Shown in pieces: positions 33,368 to 44,796 of a stretch of 64,000 bases of DNA (position 1 is its first letter; every line of letters starts with the position of its first letter). This stretch comes from Sarcomyxa edulis (Eukaryota > Basidiomycota > Agaricomycetes > Agaricales > Mycenaceae), in NCBI GenBank assembly GCA_009761415.1, contig QUOL01000003.1:248001-312000 (forward strand). The letters are read 5' to 3'. Made by a program: the position numbers and the translations under genes. Below the pieces are notes generated by a model, which made no database searches, was not told the origin of the DNA, and was given only the letters and a program-made list of their open reading frames with translations.

Positions 33368-34459
33368 GCTGGGCGGTGGTACTTAGTACCTTAGTACTGG
33401 CTGGCTGGGTGGTGGGTGGTGGTTAGTGGTGAGAAGGGTGGGATGTTATAATAAAAACACGAGAATCGAGAAGGGCCAGAATTTGAATTCGATCCTTCCT
33501 GGAATAATTGAATCCGAAACGGGGGCAGACCAAATCAACGCCCGCTAGTTCCCGCCTTGTCCTGTCTTGTCTTGTTGCTGCTGCTGCTACCCGACTACCA
33601 CTGCTACTATACGCAGGTTGTTGTTCTTCTGCTGCTGTCGCCGTCGTCGTCGTTGCTGCACTGGATGAATGAAATGACAATAAATAGAATAAAATAAAAA
33701 AGAACGAGACCGCGTATACAAGACCCGATCAGCACCCCAGAATTCTGAATGAACCCGCGTATAATTATCCCACGCACTGACCATGCTCATGTCATCCAGC
33801 CGTGTCATGCCCAACCAGCTGGTACTTAGACTGCTTATCGCCATTGGCACTGGAGGCAACGCACTCCACTCCACTCACACTAGTACTACCACTCGCAATA
33901 ACCCCTTCCCCAACGTACACCGCCACAGCTACTTCTGCCATTGGACACTCCTCTCGATACATCCAACATCGATCCTCACCGGTACTCCAATATCCACACA
34001 CGCGCCTGCGGGATCCATCGAGCTCCGGATACCTGTCCTACGCCTCGCATACTCGCTCCATACGGCCCTTTGACTCTGGATTTAAGCTTTGACAAGCTGA
34101 AGGTCGTCCTCGTGTACTTATACGCACTAGTATGTACTGTCAACCATCGCCGGTCCCGGTCTCGTTCCTGTTTACTCGTCTGCAGCACTTCCAGCTTCCC
34201 GTCCCATGACGTCGAATCATTATGCATTGTTCTTGATCCTCACGCATCGCATCATCGGAATTCAATATTCAGCAGTGAGTATCCCTTTCCCCTTCCCCTT
34301 GCTTTCCTTCTTCCCCATATCTACATCTCCATCTACATCTACATCTACATCGATATCCGATTAACTTTCTTCATCACTAGCACTGGCACTAGCAAGCCTA
34401 TCTAATCAATCTTCAATCTTCATCTTCAATCTGTCTATCTATCAGCTAGTCAGGTCAAA

Positions 34460-35920
34460 GTAACTTTCCCTCCATGCATATGCGTCCTTCATCGATGTGG
34501 GTGTTGCGCTCCGGTATGCTCACCCGTAACTCATTAGCAATGGCGATGGCGATGCTTCCCGAATCCCATTCGACGTCATATGACCAAGAACCACGACGCG
34601 ACGACCACGAATTCGAATCATAGCTTTCTTTTTCCCTGGGGCTTCTCAATTCCGGTATGCTCAACCGTAACTCATTAGCCTCGCTTCCCATTCGACGTCA
34701 TATGACCAATAACCACGACGAAGCACGAACCACGAACCATGGCTTTGTTTTCCTCTCGGGCTTCTCAATTTCAAGATTTTCTCTCCATCGTTCCGTTTTC
34801 TTCGAGCCCATGTCATACTCACTCCAGGAAGTTCTTGGAAAGGCAAATGTCTCAACAATTCCTCCAGTTCAACAAACACCTCGGTATCGGTATACATACT
34901 ATATCGTTCTCACTTTCAATTCAAACCACGAAGTCCGGCGTACAATTGCATGTACGATCACTCACCTGTGCCTCGCCACCCCGCAGACGCAGAGAACGAG
35001 TCACTTGACCTCTTTCCGAATGGATTCGAATTCAGAACTTTGCAAGAAATTAGATTTTTGTCTAATCTGGCCGTATTCGTCAGCTACGGCCCCAGGACTC
35101 AGGAACGACCCATATACCATCATATTCCGCTCGTTTTGTCATGTCCATGTCCTTGATGCACTACACCTACACCGGTACCGGGATCAACGAAACGAAAACG
35201 AGGTCGTCGAGTCTCTTCATCCTCATGCCCACATAACGCTAACGCTAACGCTAATACTCGTACCCATACCGATCTCGATCCAGAGCCAAACTCTGTCTGC
35301 CTATCAAATAGCAAGTAACCTCGTCTTCATGCATATGCATCCTTCATCAATGTTGGTGTTGCGCCGGTATACTCAACCGTACCTCGTTCTCATTACCTCG
35401 CAATGGCGATGGCGATGCTTCCCATTCGACGTCATATGACCCACGACGCGACGACCACGACGAACCACGACACGACGAACCATGGCTTTGTTTTCCTCTG
35501 GGACTTCTCATTATCAATATCAGTATCAATGTTCGAATTCTCTCTCCAACGTTCAGGATATTCTTCGAGCTCATGGCATACTCACACCGCGGCCACGGGA
35601 TTCTTGGCAAATGTCTCTTTCTCCAGTTTTTCACTCTCACTTCACCCACGAGGTCCGGCGTACAATTGCATGTACGATCACTCGCCTAGACCTCGCAAAG
35701 AACGAGTCACTTGACCTCCTCCCTTCGAATTCGAATTCAAAACCTTGCAAGAACTCGGTTTTGTCTCCATCTGTTCTTTTGGTCAGCTATGTACGGCCCC
35801 AGGACTCAGGAACGACCCATAGTCCCATAATCTCATTCTCTTCCACTCGCTTTGTCATGTCCACACCGGTACCGGCACCGATACCTCGTTGATTGTCGAG
35901 AAAAGAAACCGAAAGCTAAT
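34460..35920. repeat. Degenerate tandem duplication, unit about 0.6-0.7 kb
   Basis: Two long units (about 34650-35330 and 35331-35920) plus a partial first unit (about 34460-34650). Shared landmarks in order are CCCATTCGACGTCATATGAC (three times: about 34567, 34684, 35423), ATGGCTTTGTTTTCCTCT, GTCCGGCGTACAATTGCATG with TACGATCACTC, GAACGAGTCACTTGACCTC and GGCCCCAGGACTCAGGAACG. Reading frames are not conserved between units, so the unit is not a gene family. Confidence 0.8.
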
Positions 35921-35977
35921 CTCCTAGTACTCCTACTTACTCTGATTTAGAGTCAAACTCAAAGCCAAAGCAAAAGT

Positions 35978-36295
35978 GAGTTTACATCTACCTCCATCGA
36001 CATCGATGTCCGGCATAATGCTAATCATCACCATATCATATCATACTACACTTAGTTAACGTTTGCGTTTGCGTCGCGAAATGTAAACGGCCATCGATCA
36101 CTTTATACATAGTACTGGCACACGCTGGGACCCAGAGTTCAAACAAAATCAAAATCAAAACCAAAATCAAAACCAAAACCAAAAAGCACGTTTACACTTT
36201 CACCTCCATCGATGTCCGGCATATTTCTAATCATACTATACTTTTTAGTTGCGTTCGAGTCGCGGGATGGCGAATTGGCGACTACTATCGATCAT
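35978..36295. repeat. Degenerate direct repeat pair, period about 210 bp
   Basis: Both units contain a GTTTACA word, CACCTCCATCGA-like sequence, GATGTCCGGCATA, CTAATCAT and later a TTGCGTT(C/T)G..TCGCG word. Confidence 0.65.
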
Positions 36296-36441
36296 ACTGA
36301 TTGCCAGTTCGGAGTGGCACACGACCGTTGGGTGCCGCGGGACGTATCAGAATCTACTAGTAAAATCTGCCCTTTGGCACATAGGCCACGCATTCCTGTA
36401 ATATCCACCAGGGTAAGCAACGCAGTACAAGTACAGATTCA

Positions 36442-36930
36442 AACATGACCTCGATCTAACTAACTCTACTACTAGTCCCCAGACTGCGCTCAGTTACACT
36501 TACACTATAATCCAGCGTGTTTACGTCGATGGTCACCTCCACGACTCACGAGGTCCGGTACGATGCCACACTGTCAATCATCCGTTCCTCTCGCATTCCG
36601 CATTCATATACATATATTCTGCGAGGCCCGAGGGGAAATGATCAACTGATCAACTGACCACGGCGAACTGTTAACATGACCTCAATTTAACTGACCAGTC
36701 GCACTACAATCCGGTCGTTTCAGTTACACTTACACCAAACCCCAGCGTTTTTGGGTCGATGGTCACTGACTGCGTCCACGAGGTCCGGTACGATGCCATC
36801 CACACTGTCACTGTCACTCGGGGCACCTACATACATACGATCATCCGTTCCTCTCGGTTCTCTGCCTTGATACTCATACACTGCGAGGAGAAGTCCTGGT
36901 CAACTGACCACGGTAAACTGTTGAGTTAGG
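36442..36930. repeat. Degenerate direct repeat pair, period about 232 bp
   Basis: Shared landmarks are CATGACCTC(G/A)AT, CAGTTACACTTACAC, CCAGCGT, GGTCGATGGTCAC-like sequence, CACGAGGTCCGGTACGATGC and ACTGACCACGG. No open frame is common to both units. Confidence 0.75.
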
Positions 36931-37679
36931 TTTGCTCGTTCGGTTATTCACAACTTGCTTGCCTAACACATTGATTTCGACAGCACGCGTACGCTGACTC
37001 TATACGTCAGACACATCATACATCATCCCTCGAACCTACCTCAAACCTCAAACCCCGCAGTCATCCAAGGTCCGGTGGCGTTACTCAAATCGTGTGTGTA
37101 TATGATACACGAGGCTTTAGACTAGGACCTAGGACCCAGGACCTGAGGTCATGCATATGATGTACCTAGTGACGTGTCGTGTCGCTTGTCGCTTTCTCAT
37201 CATATCCCCGCTCTAATGTCAAAGTCAAGGGCAATGTCGGTCCTAACGCTAATACATATGTAAATGTAAATCCTCGAGGTCGTTGGTCGTTCGGTCCGGT
37301 GTGGACGCCACCCAGGACTCGTCGCTGCGTACAATGTTCTCATCTCTCTCTGCTCTGTGTGTAGATGCGTTCGAATTCCTTCGAGGTGGTATCTGGATCT
37401 GTCCTCGTCTCTCATCTATATGTGTCTCGTATCTCGTATCTGGTGTCTTCCTTCGCTATAATCTTTCACCTCACAGACGGTGCAGGAACAAACGTTTTGG
37501 GATACTGGCACTCTAAGCCTCGGTTTCTGCATTCATTCTCTCAACTTTACGCCTCCCTGGAGCGGGCACGATGGAAGATGACATCGTTACTCTCCTCCTT
37601 GCTCTCGTATGCAGGCTCAGGCCTCAGGCCCTCTGTCTTTGTCCCTTGCCCCATCTCCTAGTTTCCTGGTTTACTGGAT

Positions 37680-38160
37680 CTCACCCCCGCTGTCCCTCCA
37701 AAGATTGCGACCCTAGCTGTCTGGTACATCCACACTAACGCCAGCGACCCGACACACGCCACTTGTACTCCTCTCATAGTCTCTCGATTTAGTTTCTCCT
37801 GGTGTCTGTCTGACGCAGATCGTAATGTAACACGGAACGCTTACTCTGCGTAACGTGTCGGTTCGACTTCAAGAGTACAGGCTCATATGCTATCTTCACT
37901 CTCCACTCTCTCCCCCCCGTCCCTTCCAAAATACTGATCCTAGACTCCACACTAACGCCTGCGACCCCTCGACGCTCATTTCCTCTGGTACACACCAGGT
38001 CCACATGTACACCTCTCGTAATCCTTCGATTGGATATTTCTTCAGGTCTGCCATCTGTCTTTCTGTCTTCTTCGGTCCCTCTCAGCCGTCGACCTCCCTG
38101 CCCTGGGAACACACGCAGGCGATCGTTACTTGTAGGGACACGCAGATCGCAATGTAGCAT
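37680..38160. repeat. Degenerate direct repeat pair, period about 220-300 bp
   Basis: CCACACTAACGCC(A/T)GCGACCC occurs at about 37730 and 37950. Each occurrence is followed by CTCTC-(A/G)TA-TC, TTTC-TC(A/C)GGT and GCAGATCG(T/C)AATGTA words in the same order. Non-coding. Confidence 0.65.
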
Positions 38161-38707
38161 GCAATACTTGTTCTTTTTCTGGCTTGTCATTCTGGGTATG
38201 GGTATGGGTATTCCTGATCCATGCCAAGTGCGTTCCGGGCTATACTTACTTGTGGACTCTCTCGTTATTTCTGGCTCTTCGTCGCGCGTACCGGGCGATG
38301 GCTAATCTTGGGAATATAGATCAGTTTCGGTTTTGGTTTCACTATTGCTATTGGTTTCGGATCCTCGACACACTATTAGCACTTAGGCTGATGCCTTCAG
38401 GCTCATCTTCACTTATGGAGTCTTCCGGTGGTTGTAGAATAATGATATCGGACCTCGGGACGTTTCAAGCTTGGCGAGACCACTGAGTCTTCTGGAGATT
38501 TCTTTTTGACCTTCATTCTTGACAAGTGCGAGAAAAGAATGTCTTTCTCTACACTTCCCTTCTGTTCTCTTCCTCCAAGACTCCGCACATGCATAGATAT
38601 AGTAGCTATTTCCTGGTCGGCCGAGACATGCTTGAATCAGTTCAGGCACTACGGATTTGAAGATATATATACAGTACATATCCTCCGGAGTTTCCCCCAG
38701 TGGACTG

Positions 38708-40521
38708 CTAGAACTCGACGTGGTTATAGGACGGAGGGTTGTAAGGTGCAGGATCCTGTACCAGTATACCATTGTCATACGTCGGCAGCATTTTTATAGC
38801 ATGGCGAGTGCACGCGAATGGTGTTAGTTGGAACTGCGCAAACCGTATGTCATCGTCATCTATCTCGTCTCCCTGAGCCGGCACCGAGCGAACCATATCG
38901 ACTGTAATGATACCACATCCACATTCGTTACCCCAGTGTAGGTTTTTATCGAATGTACGGATCGATGGTATGCAGTGATTCGCAAGGGCTATCATGTATG
39001 CCCACGATCCAAGTCGTTCGTCGGCCCCGATCCAGAGACTGGTGAGGTTCTTCCATTCAACATTTACCTGACCTTGCACGACGTCTGGTATAAGTTCGTA
39101 CAATGACGGCCACTGGTCACAGTTTCAATCGCATATCAAAAAAGGGGACAGTGCCTCTCACCGAAGGGTTCAGATTATCCATTGTGATACGGAGCTTCTC
39201 CAATGAGGGTAAGTTCCCTGAAAAGAGATCGATGAAACGCGTATTGAAGTCTTGTACGCCAAGCATGAGTACTGTCAATCTGTCGCTGGGTGGGCGGTGA
39301 GAAAAGACAGAAACAAGCACTTCGACTTCAGAATATGTGAGATATTTGTAGCCTCTGTATGATCCAGTGAGTACGAGGGAGGTCAACGTATTTGAGAATG
39401 GCTGGGTACAGTGGAGTGCAGAGTCGGCAGAAAGGCAGTGCAGGTCTAGTTCGAGGCTCAACGAATCGATCTGAGATACCTTGGATAACGTCTGGCAGAC
39501 TCGTGCTTCCGCGATCGGAAGAAGGCGGTTTGCAAGAAATCTGTGGTCAGGGCGCAGCGTAAGATGCTTTAGCGTGTTCCGATGTCCGCTGATGAATTGT
39601 GCCAGTGCAGACAGGTCGGTGAGGTTCTCGAAGCGAATGCAGAGAGAGAGAAAATGCAGCGAAAGGGGGTTCAGCGCACGGAAGAGCAGAGATACGTCGA
39701 TCGGTAGGGTGTCAAGTGTTTCTATCATGGCCAATGTGAGAGACCGCAGGGACCCAAGACCAGTGATGAAAGAGGCGAGCCTTTCGAACAGGACATTGAC
39801 AGAAGAGATGTCCCCAGGCATAGATACAGAGCAGTCAAAGTCGATGTCGCGTAGATTTTTGAGTACGTTACCTTGAGGGAGTACCGACAAGATTTGTTCA
39901 ATCCCACCGTGTATGGACAGCTTCGACAAGTTCTTGCCAAATACTGACCATCCTGCGGTGACAAGGATTGGAGCAAACAGAAGATGATCGTCCCAATCCA
40001 GCCTCATCTTGTATTTTGTGACGTTGCACAAGCCTCCAATAGAATTGATGGCAGATTGCTCTAGTATTTCAGCAAGCTCTGCGCGCCCTTTCTCAGGATG
40101 TTTCTCTGCTCCAGGTGACCATTTGACGCCGAGTCGTTTCTTCAACCATACTGTAAAGGAAGTCCCTTGAGGAGGAGAAAGAATTCCGATCTTGACAAGA
40201 TCGTTGATAAAGAAAGGCGAGATGCAGAGGGAGCGAACGCGTTTAGCAACGAATGTATCACTTTCGAGTTGGAGCAATGATGATCATGAGCAACGATCTT
40301 AAGAGGAGGACAAAATTTTACCTTATCCGGTCTATATTTTTCATTGCAGACGTACCACTCCATACTTGATGGTACCCATCTATACACAAATTGACTCGTC
40401 TGTAGCGCTCGTCCATTGCAGCTTCAAGCAGACTGCTATTCAGACCGATCATGTTCACCAAGTCATGCGGAGGAAGATACTTGGCGATTTGGAACCAGAT
40501 CTCGGGAGGAATTTGGACCAT
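38708..40521 (-). CDS. F-box protein, leucine-rich family 2, intact copy 3, 567 aa
   Basis: Exons 40521-40322, 40260-39162 and 39112-38708 join in phase across introns of 61 and 49 nt (GTAAAA..GAAAG and GTGAGA..GACCAG). MVQIPPEIWFQIAKYLPPHD is the F-box, followed by LVNMIGLNSSLLEAAMDERYRR. Leucine-rich repeats fill the middle (LSKLSIHGGIEQILSVLP, LKNLRDIDFDC, SLSLELDLHC, LTSLVLTGS, LPSLEKLRITMDN). The last exon encodes LTSLWIGADERLGSWAY, IPSIRTFDKN and ends PPSYNHVEF. All three exons have counterparts in the two broken copies at 16.9 and 25.3 kb, which supports the model. SCF substrate receptor by family; target unknown. Its start is 197 bp from the divergent RanGAP start. Confidence 0.85.
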
Positions 40522-40718
40522 GGTGGTGGTGGGAGATACTGTGTGGAGAGCAATTCGAATAAGTCTCAGTCTGAGTTGCTGACTCCGATCTAATCTAATC
40601 TGTGTGGCAGTGCTGGCGCCAAAAAAGTGCATGCGTGCTCGGAAGTTGTTCCTTTTCAGAGTCTCAGTCCGAGTTTTCGCATTGTCGAAGGCCTGCAAGT
40701 TCTCTTGCGCTGATCTGC

Positions 40719-41994
40719 ATGGCTTCCAATCCTCAGATCGCTGACTTTACTAACCGAGGCCTGAAACTCGAGACTGCTGCCTCTGTAGAGGATTTATTCA
40801 ATGATCTCGATCTCGAGCGCATCGAGAAGATCGTTCTCACAGGAAACACATTCGGCGTAGCTGCAGGCGAAGGCCTTGGTAATGTCATCTGCAAGATGCC
40901 AAACCTGAAGGTGCGCACTATCGACCATATCATTGCCGATCAAATATTCTGATGATCCCATTGCAGGTAGCGCAATTAGACAGTATATTCATCTCTAGGA
41001 GCATCGACGAGATTCCACCTGCCCTTATATCCATCTGTGACGCTTTAGCCAAATGCCCTAATCTCGAAGAGCTCGATCTAAGCTCCAATGCCTTTGGCGT
41101 CCGTACAGTCCAACCCGTTGCATCTCTACTGTCTACCCACTTAGCGCTGCAAGTTGTCAAACTAGCTAACAATGGCCTCAATTCCGAGGGCGGAAGAGCC
41201 GTAGCGAGAGGGTTGGTACAAGCGGCGAACAAGCGGAAAGAGTTGGGCCAACCACCTGCTCTCCGTGTTCTCATCCTTAGTCGCAACCGGTTGGAAGACG
41301 CGTCCGCGTCTGCATGGGCCGAAGCTATATCTGTCAATTCTGCGCTAGAGCACTTTGAAATCTCGAACGCTGGACTACGAGAAGACGGCATTCTTGCTTT
41401 GGCATCTGGCCTTGTACATTGTCCAGAACTGGTACGCCTCAGGCTACGTGACAACGTCATTGCGAATGCCGATGGCAGAGAAGGCAAGCGAGGATGGGAG
41501 GCCATCTCAGATGTTATTCGTGGTGCTAAAAAGCTCGAATATCTCGATGTATCCGCGTGTTTTCTCCAAACCGATGGTTGTCAGGAGATAATAGATGCAC
41601 TGGGCCAACACCCATATGCACGCCTTCGCACTATCCGCCTGGACACGAATGATTTCGGAGAGGAGCATTATGCACGATTGAGGAGTGCCGTGTCTGACAC
41701 ATTGCCTGCTTTACGATCCTTGAATCTCACGGGGAATGAGGATTTGGAAGACAGTGGTGCGCTTGAGGCTATCGGTGAAATACTAGCTAATCGCGGAGGA
41801 AATCTCGAGCTTGAAGACGACGATACGGATGATGAAGAAGAGGACGAGGTGGAGACTATCAATCTTGTTGCTGAGGACGTCGAAGTCGACGAATTGGCGG
41901 ATATTATGGCTTCAAACCTGGCCATTGAGGTGAATCGCAATCCTCTTATTTTCAGCCTTGTTTACTCAACGATATACTAACACAGAAAGAATGA
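40719..41994 (+). CDS. RNA1: Ran GTPase-activating protein (RanGAP1/Rna1), about 387 aa
   Basis: Exons 40719-40910, 40967-41929 and 41986-41994, with two 56-nt introns. The last exon codes only Lys-Glu-stop; its intron ends with a strong CTAAC branch and ACAG. Reading through instead would give a 15-residue tail (VNRNPLIFSLVYSTIY). The protein is a string of leucine-rich repeats (CPNLEELDLSSNAFG, LRVLILSRNRLED, LEYLDVSACFLQ, LRTIRLDTNDFG) followed by an acidic tail (DDDTDDEEEDE), the Rna1 layout. Length matches fission yeast Rna1 (386 aa). The conserved Arg of SRSIDEIP (about residue 75) and the Asn pair of LANNGLNSEGG (about 132-133) correspond to functionally important Rna1 positions. It stimulates GTP hydrolysis by Ran in the cytoplasm, maintaining the gradient for nuclear transport. 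Confidence 0.93.
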
Positions 41995-42632
41995 ATGTTC
42001 GAATAATCTCACACCAAACTGCGCTTCATGTAATAACTGACATCCTGAACCAGATCACGACCCTGATCTTGTACCCCATTCCTTCTCCGTTTGTCGACCA
42101 AAATCTCCTTGGAGGAATTTTGTTAGAGCAATAGAGACTTGACAATGGGTGAGTGTTGTAAATAAAAGCCCGTTTGTGGTCATCTTCTCTTGGTCGTTTT
42201 GCAAGCTTTGCTACCCTAAAGCATGGTTTTTCGAGAGCAAAAAGTGGAGAGACGATGGAGGCTTCAGTGGGTGACACTATAGTTCTTCAAACAGCCAAGC
42301 ATTTTCCCTTCCGCAGACCGAGGATACGTAAATTCTCTAGCTCTGACTGTGAAAAATGCGTAGCACCGAATCGTTCAAGTTTTCATTCAGAAGTCGAGGC
42401 AAATGGTGAGCCACTCGATATGAATATTCAGGGTTCCGTTTCCACGAGTCGTAGCCACTAGCACGACAGCACGATGCTTGTGGATGCCCCGAAAAACTTG
42501 GATACTAAACGCAGGATGCAAGAGTATTTTTTTCGGCAGATACATGGGGATATATAGGTCCGAAAGTAAAGAAGAATGAGTGTCCAATATCAACGCCAAA
42601 CGGAATGTAAACTGTGAGAAGGAAGGCGCAAT
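41995..42632. other. 3'-3' spacer, no gene seen
   Basis: Spacer between the ends of RanGAP (+) and the Sec2-type gene (-); short ORFs only. Confidence 0.5.
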
Positions 42633-44182
42633 TTATTGCCTGGAATATAGCGCAGTCGCAAATGTCGACGACGGTGGTTGAGCTGGAGAGAGTGGTAGAG
42701 CAGATTGTGCCCAAGGTGATGGTTCGGATTCGTACTGTGAATACGATTGAGAGTCAAGGGAGGGTCGGAATGTGGTCGTCGATTGTGGTGTAGGTTCCGC
42801 ATCTGCGTCTTCTATCTCGTTATCCTCTTGAGAGCCAACAGAAATGGCAGTTGGTACAGAAGTCGATTGGGATGAAGATGGAGGCTCCGGTGTTTTACTT
42901 GGCTCTGGATCGGGATCTAAGCCCGCGTCCGGTTTCAGTTTCAACATTGATAGGTATGCAGACGACATGGAATCTGGCCTAGACTGGGAATATGAAAGGG
43001 TGGGTGAGGTTGGTAAGGATTTGATACCAACGCGTGAAGAAGACCGCGACAGCGCTGGAGATGGCGGTCCACTCTGGACCAATTCGCTCGTGCTCGAGTT
43101 TCTCAGATGAGAGTTCTCTCCCTCGACGAGCCTCAATGCGCTTCTTAAGGCTTCTTTCTCTAACCGAGCCTCTTTGAGTTCTTCTTCAGTCTCTGCACGT
43201 TTGATACGTTCAGTGGCCACCATTTTATTTGCCTGTTAAAATATGTTAAACGAAGGAGGGATGCAACGAGATCAAGACCCACCTCCTCGAATAAAGCCTG
43301 GGATAAAGCCTCAATCTCAGCTTCCAGCGCTGCTTTCTCTTGTGCCACAGCTTGTCTCGCCTTTCTCTCGGTCTCTAACTGCGCCGTTAGCGTCTCAAGC
43401 TCTTTGTTGACTTGGGATGGCAACGATGGAAGAGACGGTGACGTCAAGTGTGGATGTGAATGAGGTAGATGTGAATTCGGATTGAGACTCAGGTTAGGGG
43501 ACTGAGAGGGGGTGCTCGACCCAGATGAAAACTTGAACCGTTGAAAAAAGCTGCTGTCCTGACCCGTAACTGGGGTGTAAGAACCAGCACCAGCGCTGAG
43601 GGTGGGTGATGAGGTCGAGGCTGCTGAGCTACCGCTGTCTGTCGGCGAATGTCCATGTTCAATAGTGATACTGGGCGTTCCAGGACCAGATTCAAGTGAT
43701 ACTCTGTTCGTTCTACTCTCACCCTCTCGGGCACTCCAGCGTCGCCATCCAACGTCCTTGGAATGGCCGTACCCATCGCGTTTTAGCGCTTCTTCAAGCA
43801 TTTCATTATTGGAGATGACCAGCTGGAGATTCGATTTCGTCAGATTTAGCTGGGTTTCGAGCTCTGCTTGAGCTTTGTACGCCTCCTTGAGAAGAGAAGA
43901 CTGGATCGGTCGAATCAGCTTCTGCTTACCCCTGCTAAATGACCAATAAGATGAACATGGACTGACCATTTCTCCAACGCGATTGATGACCATGTTAAGA
44001 GCAAGTCTCAGATCCTCCTCCTGCCCATGAGAATGTACCCGTCGTGCATCGTGTAGTTCTTCCTCGATTGTGAGGAATATAGGGTGAGCGTGACTCTTCT
44101 GTTGTGTCGCATTAAGACTGTCAGACCTCCTGGGTAGACCGTCCCTGCTTGCTCCTTGAAGCTTGGACGGAAAATGGAGCAT
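42633..44182 (-). CDS. Sec2-type Rab GDP/GTP exchange factor, three exons, 477 aa
   Basis: Exons 44182-43967, 43900-43283 and 43232-42633, with introns of 66 and 50 nt, both phase 0. Coiled-coil segments carry the Sec2/Rabin signature: LKEAYKAQAELETQLNLTKS, NLQLVISNNEMLEEALKRDG, then ETLTAQLETERKARQAVAQE, EIEALSQALFEEANKMVATE and RIKRAETEEELKEARLEKEA. The conserved FEEANKMVA motif is created only by splicing exon 2 to exon 3. A Ser-rich linker separates the two coils, and the C-terminus is Ser/Pro-rich and acidic. Sec2 proteins activate the Rab Sec4/Ypt on secretory vesicles for polarised exocytosis. It is shorter than budding-yeast Sec2 (759 aa). An additional upstream exon cannot be excluded, since the first exon begins outside the usual coil. 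Confidence 0.85.
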
Positions 44183-44796
44183 TTGACGGGTATTTCGTTA
44201 TAAAAATTGGGCAAGACTTCGAGAAATGAGTAGTGGGGATCGAGTAGTTTATGGAGGAATATATTCGGAGACAACGAGGAGCTGGCATGTTGCGTCGCGA
44301 ACGCGCATAACCCATTTCGGAATCTCCTTTCTTTCCACCATCTTCATCAGCTTTTTCGTTGGGATTTCGATGCGGCTGATCTCAGCCTGCTATAGCCTAC
44401 TGGAAATATATACTGCTAGCCTGGGGATCTAACTTTCAGTATAGGTTCGCAGTACACCCCGGGAACAAATCTATAGGCCTGTGCGGTGCATTTCTGCTAT
44501 ATACCACATCTCTCAAATTCTCTGGGAACTTTGTGCCTTTTCCTTGGTATTACTCCCAGGTCCTGCCAGCCGGTACCCTTCCCGGATGCTCGATCTTGCC
44601 ACGGCTCCGTGTTGTTCACTGTACCGGTTGGCTTGGTGGGAAGGAATCATACATTTGTATCTCCTCCGTTCCTGGTCCGGGACACACGCTAGCGCTATGA
44701 TGTTTATCTCGGGGAAATCACCCCTACATATAACTTGTCTGTCAACTCATTTCTCTTGAACCTTCCTCTTGCCTATCTCTCGTCTTCGAACCAACA
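44183..44796. other. Intergenic region between divergent genes
   Basis: About 0.6 kb between the starts of the Sec2-type gene (-) and the DUF6593 gene (+). No gene seen; probable promoters. Confidence 0.5.

Larger units (their letters stand above)
33368..38707. other. 5.3-kb gene desert built of local duplications
   Basis: No ORF can be spliced into a recognisable protein on either strand. The sequence consists largely of degenerate direct duplications at several places (listed separately), with GC-neutral composition and microsatellites near 33575-33660. It separates the low-complexity gene (-) from the 3' end of the intact F-box family-2 gene (-). Confidence 0.55.
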
